From positions 186,001 through 250,000 of the forward strand of contig NZ_JAGQDE010000001.1 of the NCBI RefSeq assembly GCF_018069755.1: a stretch of 64,000 nucleotides of DNA, written 5' to 3'. A program made the position numbers and the translations under genes. Within the stretch, counting starts at the first letter, position 1, and the number at the start of each line of letters is the position of its first letter. This DNA is from Ideonella aquatica. Its GTDB lineage: Bacteria > Pseudomonadota > Gammaproteobacteria > Burkholderiales > Burkholderiaceae_C. The notes under the pieces were generated by a model. That model was not told where the DNA came from. It did not search any database and was given only the letters and a program-made list of their open reading frames with translations. Below are positions 58,391 to 64,000 of this stretch, one piece after another.

Positions 58391-60001
58391 TCAGCAGCCG
58401 GTCGCGCCGCGGCCGCGGCCCAGCAGCAGCACCGGCAGCAGGCCCACCGCCACGATCGCCAGCGAGGGCCAGGCGGCCTCGCCCAGGCGCTCGTCACGCG
58501 CCAGCTGGTTGGCCACCACCGCCAGCGTGTCGTGGTTGAAGGGGCGCAGCACCAGCGTGGCGGGCAGCTCCTTCATCACGTCCACAAAGACCAGCAGCCC
58601 TGCGGTACCAGCCGCGCCGCGCAGCAGCGGCCAGTGCACCCGGCGCCAGGTGGCCCAGGGGCCGTGACCCAGCAGGCGGGCGCTTTCGTCGAAACTGGCT
58701 GGCAGCCGGGCGTAGCCGGCATCCACCGACTGCATCGCCACTGCCGAGAAGCGCACCAGGTAGGCGTACAGCAAGCCGCCGATGCCGGCGGTCAGCCAGC
58801 CTGCCAAGGGCCACTCGGGCCAGCGCGCCTGCCAGGCGCCGAGCGGCCACAGCAGACCGATCACGATCACCGCACCAGGCACCGCGTAGCCCAGTCCCAC
58901 GCCGCGCGCCAGTGCGTCCAGCGCGCCGCCCGGCTGACGCCGCCGGGCTGCCGCCAGCGCCATCGCCAGGCCCACCGCCAGGCAGGCGGCCGCGGCGGCC
59001 AGCACGAAGCTGTTGAGCGCCCAGCCGGCGAAACGCGACAGGTCCGGGCCAGGCGCGTCGGCGTCGCCCTCGGTGGTGGCCAGGCGCAGCAGCGCCAGCA
59101 CCGGCAGCACGAAACCCAGCAGCACCGGCACCAGGCACACCGCCCAGGCCACCGCGCTGCCGCGCCAGCCCAGCGCCAGCGGTCGGGCGTCGCCGCCGTG
59201 CAGCGCACCCTGGCGGGCGGCGGCGAAGCGCAGCCGCGCCTGGGCGCGTTGCTCCATCCACACCAGCAGCGCCACCAGGGCGAGCAGCACCGTGGCCAGT
59301 TGCGCGGCGGCGTCGCGGTCGCCCATCGACAGCCAGGCGCGGAAGATGCCGGTGGTGAAGGTGGACAGGCCGAAGTACGCGCCCACGCCGTAGTCGGCCA
59401 GGGTTTCCATCAGCGCCAGTGCCACGCCGGCGGCCAGCGCCGGGCGCGCCATCGGCAGCGCCACCTGCGTGACGCGGCGCCACCAGCCCGCGCCCAGCAG
59501 ACGCGCCGCCTCCATCAGCGGCACACAGCGCTCGGCCAGTGCGGCGCGCACCAGCAGGTAGGCGTAGGGGTACAGGCACAGCACGAACAGCGGCACGGCG
59601 CCACCCAGGCTGCGGATGTCGGGCCACAGCGCGCCCTTCCAGCCGAAGGCGGCGCGCAGCGCGGTCTGCAGCGGGCCGCTGTACTGCAGCGTGTCGGTCC
59701 AGGCATAGGCCAGCACATAGGCCGGCATGGCCATTGGCAGCAGCAGCGCCCAGGACAGCCAGCGCCGGCCGGGGAACTCGAACAGCGTGACGACCGCCGC
59801 GGTGCTGCCGCCCACCAGGGCCACGCCGAGTGCCACGGCCGCCGACAGCAGCAGCGACTGCCCCAGGTAGCCCGGCAGCACGGTCGAGGCCAGGTGCTGC
59901 CACAGCGCCAGGCCCTCGGCGTCCAGCGCCGCCCAGCGCGACACCAGCGCCACCAGCGGGAGCAGCAACAGAACGCAAACCAGGGCCAGGAGCAGACGCA
60001 T
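58391..60001 (-). CDS. fbpB: Ferric-iron ABC transporter permease, fused two-domain type (536 aa)
   Basis: About twelve helices as two tandem BPD_transp domains, like SfuB/FbpB. Two EAA loops are visible: [20 protein letters not shown] and ESARLLGHGPWATWRRVHWP. ATG 60001 is chosen because a TAGAAT box covers the ATG at 60010 in the same frame. Divergent from the ATPase gene across a 48-bp region holding the Fur box. Confidence 0.92.
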   Translation of the reverse strand: MRLLLALVCVLLLLPLVALVSRWAALDAEGLALWQHLASTVLPGYLGQSLLLSAAVALGVALVGGSTAAVVTLFEFPGRRWLSWALLLPMAMPAYVLAYAWTDTLQYSGPLQTALRAAFGWKGALWPDIRSLGGAVPLFVLCLYPYAYLLVRAALAERCVPLMEAARLLGAGWWRRVTQVALPMARPALAAGVALALMETLADYGVGAYFGLSTFTTGIFRAWLSMGDRDAAAQLATVLLALVALLVWMEQRAQARLRFAAARQGALHGGDARPLALGWRGSAVAWAVCLVPVLLGFVLPVLALLRLATTEGDADAPGPDLSRFAGWALNSFVLAAAAACLAVGLAMALAAARRRQPGGALDALARGVGLGYAVPGAVIVIGLLWPLGAWQARWPEWPLAGWLTAGIGGLLYAYLVRFSAVAMQSVDAGYARLPASFDESARLLGHGPWATWRRVHWPLLRGAAGTAGLLVFVDVMKELPATLVLRPFNHDTLAVVANQLARDERLGEAAWPSLAIVAVGLLPVLLLGRGRGATGC

Positions 60002-60018
60002 GCAGCGCATTCTAATTA

Positions 60019-60035
60019 AGAATGATTGTCATTCT
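60019..60035. promoter_or_regulatory. Fur box between fbpB and fbpC
   Basis: AGAATGA-TTG-TCATTCT is a perfect 7-bp inverted repeat matching the NAT-trimer Fur consensus. It lies in the middle of the 48-bp divergent region, so one Fur dimer pair could repress both genes under iron sufficiency. Confidence 0.8.
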
Positions 60036-60049
60036 GGTACGATCTGCGC

Positions 60050-61132
<1,083 letters not shown>

Positions 61133-61145
61133 GGGGTCGGGCCGC

Positions 61146-61160
61146 TTCACAGTTCTTCAC
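61146..61160 (+). promoter_or_regulatory. TTCAC-N5-TTCAC direct repeat upstream of the response regulator gene
   Basis: Two TTCAC units repeat with an exact 10-bp period, as expected for a head-to-tail dimer of an OmpR-type regulator on one DNA face. 65 nt upstream of the response regulator start, suggesting autoregulation. Confidence 0.45.
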
Positions 61161-61225
61161 GCACCGGCCAAGCGGGGCCAACGGCCGGGCCCCAGCATCG
61201 GGGCATTGCCTGCCTGGAGACCGCG

Positions 61226-61996
61226 ATGACCTATGCTTCGGCCCATGCCTACACCGCCCGCGTGCGCGCCCCGCTGCGGGCTGATGAGATGCTGCCTGCC
61301 CGCCTGCTCCTGATCGACGATGACAGCCGCCTGACCGCGATGGTTGGCGACTATCTGCGCGGCCACGGCTACGAGGTCGACACCGCCGCCTCGCTGACCG
61401 AGGGCCGCGAGCGCCTGCGCCGCGTCGTCTATGACGCGCTGGTGCTGGACCTGATGCTGCCTGACGGCGACGGCCTGGACATGACCCGCGAGCTGCGCGC
61501 CGATGCCCGTACCCGCCGTCTGCCGCTGCTGATGCTCACCGCCCGCGGCGAGCCGATGGACCGCATCCTGGGCCTGGAGATCGGCGCCGACGACTACCTG
61601 CCCAAGCCCTTCGAGCCGCGCGAGCTGCTGGCCCGCATCAAGGCCTTGCTGCGCCGCGCCGCTCCCGAGGCCCAGCCCGACGAGGTGATGGGCTTTGGCC
61701 GCCTGGAGATCGACCTGGGTGCGCGCGAGGCGCGCCTGGATGGCCAGCGCTGCGATCTCACCGGCCACCAGTTCGACCTGCTGGTGGTGCTGGCGCAGAG
61801 CGCCGGCCGGGTGCTCTCGCGCGACCAGATCATGGACGCGCTCAAGGGCCACCCGCTGGAGGCCTTTGACCGCTCGATCGATGTGCATGTCTCGCGCATC
61901 CGCGCGGTGATCGAGGAAGACCCGAAGAACCCCAAGCGGGTGCTGACGGTGCGCGGCACCGGCTACGTCTTCGCCCGCAAGCAGGACGGCGAATAG
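61226..61996 (+). CDS. OmpR/PhoB-family response regulator (256 aa)
   Basis: Receiver with LLIDDDSRL, phospho-acceptor in LVLDLMLPDGDGLD and lysine in YLPKPFEPRE; C-terminal winged helix (LTGHQFDLLVVLAQSAGRVL, then RSIDVHVSRIRAVIEED and VRGTGYVF). TGGAGA 7 nt before ATG 61226 supports this start, though it adds about 21 residues before the conserved core; ATG 61289 would give the usual length. Partner kinase follows 10 nt later. Confidence 0.94.
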   Translation: MTYASAHAYTARVRAPLRADEMLPARLLLIDDDSRLTAMVGDYLRGHGYEVDTAASLTEGRERLRRVVYDALVLDLMLPDGDGLDMTRELRADARTRRLPLLMLTARGEPMDRILGLEIGADDYLPKPFEPRELLARIKALLRRAAPEAQPDEVMGFGRLEIDLGAREARLDGQRCDLTGHQFDLLVVLAQSAGRVLSRDQIMDALKGHPLEAFDRSIDVHVSRIRAVIEEDPKNPKRVLTVRGTGYVFARKQDGE

Positions 61997-62006
61997 CCCC
62001 GCGCGC

Positions 62007-63521
62007 GTGAAGACGCTGTACCTGCGCATCTGGCTCACCGTGGTGGCCGCGCTGGCGCTGTTCGCGCTGGCCGGCGGCTGGATGGTGCAGCGCCACCTGG
62101 AGCAGGAGCGGGCGCAGTTCGAGCAGCGCATCAGCGAGCGCATGGCCAGCTGGGCCGAGCTGATCGAGAACGCCCTGCCCGAGCCCACCGCCCCCGATTC
62201 GGTGCAGGCCGCGATGCTGGCCGAGTGGTCGCAGCGCCTGCGCCTGCCGCTGGCGCTGGATGCGGCCGACGGCCGGCGCATTGCGGCGTCCGAAAGCTTT
62301 GAGCGCCGCCAGGCGGCCAACCGGGGCGAGGTGCCGCGCAACGCCATCAGCACCCGCCTGGATGACGGCCGCACACTGTGGCTGATCCGCCCCAACCTGG
62401 ACCGGCTGCTGCGCGAGGCAGCCGGCGGCCACGGCGAGCCGCGCCCGCCGCGCCCCGACGGCGCCGCGCCGCCGCCAGGCCCGAATGGCGACGGACCCGC
62501 CGGCGAGCCCCCACCGCGGATGGCGCCACCCGACGGCCGCTTCGGCCCGCCGGGCCCGCCGGGTGAATCCGGCGAACTGACCGATGGGCCGCGCGGCGGC
62601 CGTGACGACCGCCACCCGCCGTGGTGGCGCTTGATATTGCCGCGTGACTGGACGGCCGGCGCTGCCCTGGCCGCGCTGCTGGCGGCGCTGTTCGTGGCGG
62701 TGGCCGGGGGCGCCTGGCCGGTGGTGCGTGGCCTGACGCGCCGCCTGGAGCGCCTGCGCCAGGGCGTCGAGGCCTTCGGCAGCGGCGCGCTGGACCAGCG
62801 TGTGACCGTGCAGGGGCGCGACGAGGTGGCGGCCCTGGCCGCCAGCTTCAACCAGGCCGCCACCCGCATCCAGGCGCTGGTGCAGTCCCATCAGAACCTG
62901 CTGGCCAACGCCAGCCATGAACTGCGTTCGCCGCTGGCTCGGCTGAAAATGGCGGTGTCCATGCTGGACGATGCGCCGCCGGCGATGCGTGAGAAGCTGG
63001 GCCGCGAGATCCACACCAACATCGCCGAGCTCGATGAACTGGTCGAGGAGGTTCTGTTGTCCAGTCGCCTGGAGGCCGGCGCGCCGCAGGAGCTGGACGA
63101 CAGCATCGACCTGGCCGCCCTGGCCGCCGAAGAGGCCGCCCGCGTGCAGGCCGAGGTCCAGGGCGCCGCGCTGCGCGTGCGCGGCAGCGAGCGCCTGTTG
63201 CGCCGTGCGCTGCGCAACCTGCTGGAGAACGCCCGCCGCTATGGCGGCGACGACGTCACGCTGCTGCTGGCCGAGTCGCCCGACGGGCTGCTTGTGCGCG
63301 TCTGTGACCGTGGCCCGGGCGTGCCCCAAGACCAGCGCGAGCGCATCTTCGAGCCCTTCTACCGCCTGCCCGGCCATGCCGAGCGCGAGGGCGGCGTGGG
63401 CCTGGGCCTGGCCCTGGTGCGACAGATCGCACAGGCCCACGGCGGTGCGGTGCGATGCGAGCCGCGCGAGGGCGGCGGCAGCTGCTTCGTGATCACACTG
63501 CCAGCCTCACGCCGGCTGTGA
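62007..63521 (+). CDS. Sensor histidine kinase with Pro/Gly-rich periplasmic loop (504 aa)
   Basis: GTG start. Helices near 8-28 and 212-235 frame a periplasmic domain whose second half (about 140-205) is a Pro/Gly-rich low-complexity stretch (for example PDGRFGPPGPPGESGE). HAMP domain follows, then HisKA box NASHELRSPLAR, N-box LLENARRYGG, DRGPGVP and GVGLGLALVRQIAQ. Cognate to the regulator upstream. Its 3' end overlaps the convergent exporter gene by 15 nt. Confidence 0.94.
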   Translation: MKTLYLRIWLTVVAALALFALAGGWMVQRHLEQERAQFEQRISERMASWAELIENALPEPTAPDSVQAAMLAEWSQRLRLPLALDAADGRRIAASESFERRQAANRGEVPRNAISTRLDDGRTLWLIRPNLDRLLREAAGGHGEPRPPRPDGAAPPPGPNGDGPAGEPPPRMAPPDGRFGPPGPPGESGELTDGPRGGRDDRHPPWWRLILPRDWTAGAALAALLAALFVAVAGGAWPVVRGLTRRLERLRQGVEAFGSGALDQRVTVQGRDEVAALAASFNQAATRIQALVQSHQNLLANASHELRSPLARLKMAVSMLDDAPPAMREKLGREIHTNIAELDELVEEVLLSSRLEAGAPQELDDSIDLAALAAEEAARVQAEVQGAALRVRGSERLLRRALRNLLENARRYGGDDVTLLLAESPDGLLVRVCDRGPGVPQDQRERIFEPFYRLPGHAEREGGVGLGLALVRQIAQAHGGAVRCEPREGGGSCFVITLPASRRL

Positions 63522-64000
63522 GCCCCGCTGGCGCAGCACCCAGGCCTTGAAGCCCACCAGGAACACGCTGCACAGCACCAGCGCCAGTGTGGCAGCGGCC
63601 CAGAAGCCTGGCGCACCGCGCAGGGCGTCGGGCACCCGCGAGCCGTCATCGAAGGCCAGCTGCGCGCCCAGGCCCAGCCCGATGCCCCACAGCGTGCCGG
63701 CATAGATCACCATCGGCACCGTCGCCACGCGCCAGGCGCGCAACACGAAGGCGGCCATGGTCTGGGCCGCGTCGCACACGTGGAAGACCACCAGCCAGGA
63801 CAGCAGCGACAGCGCCACCGCCGCCACCGCCGCGTCCCCGGTGTACAGGCCCACCACCTGCACCCGGCCCAGGTAGATCGCGCCGGCCAGCACGCCCGAG
63901 CTGATCAGCGCCAGCGCCATCGCATGCCAGCCCAGGCGACGCGCATCGGCCAGGTCGCCCGCACCCACGCGCTGCGCCACCAGCGTGCTGCCGGCATTGG
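63507..64000 (-). CDS. MATE-family multidrug exporter, partial (N-terminus beyond window)
   Basis: Only the C-terminal part, about 164 residues, is present; the frame is open through the right edge. The seen segment TLVAQRVGAGDLADARRLGW is the MATE signature of the second half (family AQxxG), followed by four to five helices (ALISSGVLAGAIYLG, ALSLLSWLVVFHVCDAAQTM, VIYAGTLWGIGLGLGA). Exports cationic compounds with sodium or proton gradients. Confidence 0.88.
   Translation of the reverse strand, partial: NAGSTLVAQRVGAGDLADARRLGWHAMALALISSGVLAGAIYLGRVQVVGLYTGDAAVAAVALSLLSWLVVFHVCDAAQTMAAFVLRAWRVATVPMVIYAGTLWGIGLGLGAQLAFDDGSRVPDALRGAPGFWAAATLALVLCSVFLVGFKAWVLRQRGSQPA

Overview
The window is about 64 kb of GC-rich DNA with dense, mostly operonic gene packing, many GTG starts and 4-nt start/stop overlaps. 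Gene content (YaeQ, YchJ, Dcp, class I Fbp, RF2 with the classic frameshift, RarD, divergent ferric-iron ABC genes) points to a betaproteobacterium, most likely Burkholderiales of the Rubrivivax/Leptothrix/Ideonella/Comamonadaceae type. That placement is inference from gene families and composition, not from a marker gene.

Left part (1-15.5 kb, minus strand): a single tightly coupled operon for a phage-tail-like contractile injection system (CIS). In transcription order it encodes a small protein, a DUF4255 cap-like protein, an unknown 307-aa protein, tail sheath 1, tube 1, sheath 2, tube 2, a LysM-type tube/baseplate adaptor, a DUF5908 mini-protein, a gpD-like hub, a gpV-like spike, an unusual 589-aa protein with a hydrophobic membrane-type segment, gp25, a gp6/J-like baseplate protein, and a propeller-like protein cut by the left edge. 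No ATPase, tape measure, fibre or toxin is visible; they would lie further left if present. Upstream (15.7-17.1 kb) is a sigma-54 enhancer-binding protein gene. Between it and the operon I find a near-perfect 26-bp palindrome and a correctly spaced -24/-12 sigma-54 promoter, so the sequence itself proposes how the injection system is switched on.

Middle part (17.3-45 kb): a mostly housekeeping chromosome. It holds tRNA-Thr(CGT); a prfB-HAD phosphatase-pepN-fbp operon; a small membrane protein/DUF4212/sodium symporter operon; EamA transporter; quinone oxidoreductase; prolyl oligopeptidase with a GNAT gene; YaeQ; Dcp; a DEAD-box helicase whose 3' end overlaps dcp antisense; a phosphotransferase with a retropepsin-like protease; a TonB receptor; a hybrid histidine kinase convergent with a LuxR-type regulator that ends an M28 peptidase-peroxiredoxin-S4 protein operon; and a DUF808 membrane protein.

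Right part (45-64 kb): an Asp/Glu (hydantoin/allantoin-type) racemase divergent from a PotABCD-like ABC operon with its own GntR/FCD regulator and candidate operators; RarD; TruC; a small membrane protein; a 161-bp perfectly centred interrupted palindrome; YchJ; tRNA-Ser(CGA); an FGE-fold protein; PepSY plus cytochrome b561; an M35 metalloendopeptidase followed by a free-standing copy of its own N-terminal domain; a Fur-box-controlled ferric iron ABC system; an OmpR-type two-component system; and a MATE exporter cut by the right edge.

The most interesting items are the sigma-54-wired contractile injection system with its candidate membrane-anchoring subunit, and the M35 protease with a detached prodomain-like partner.
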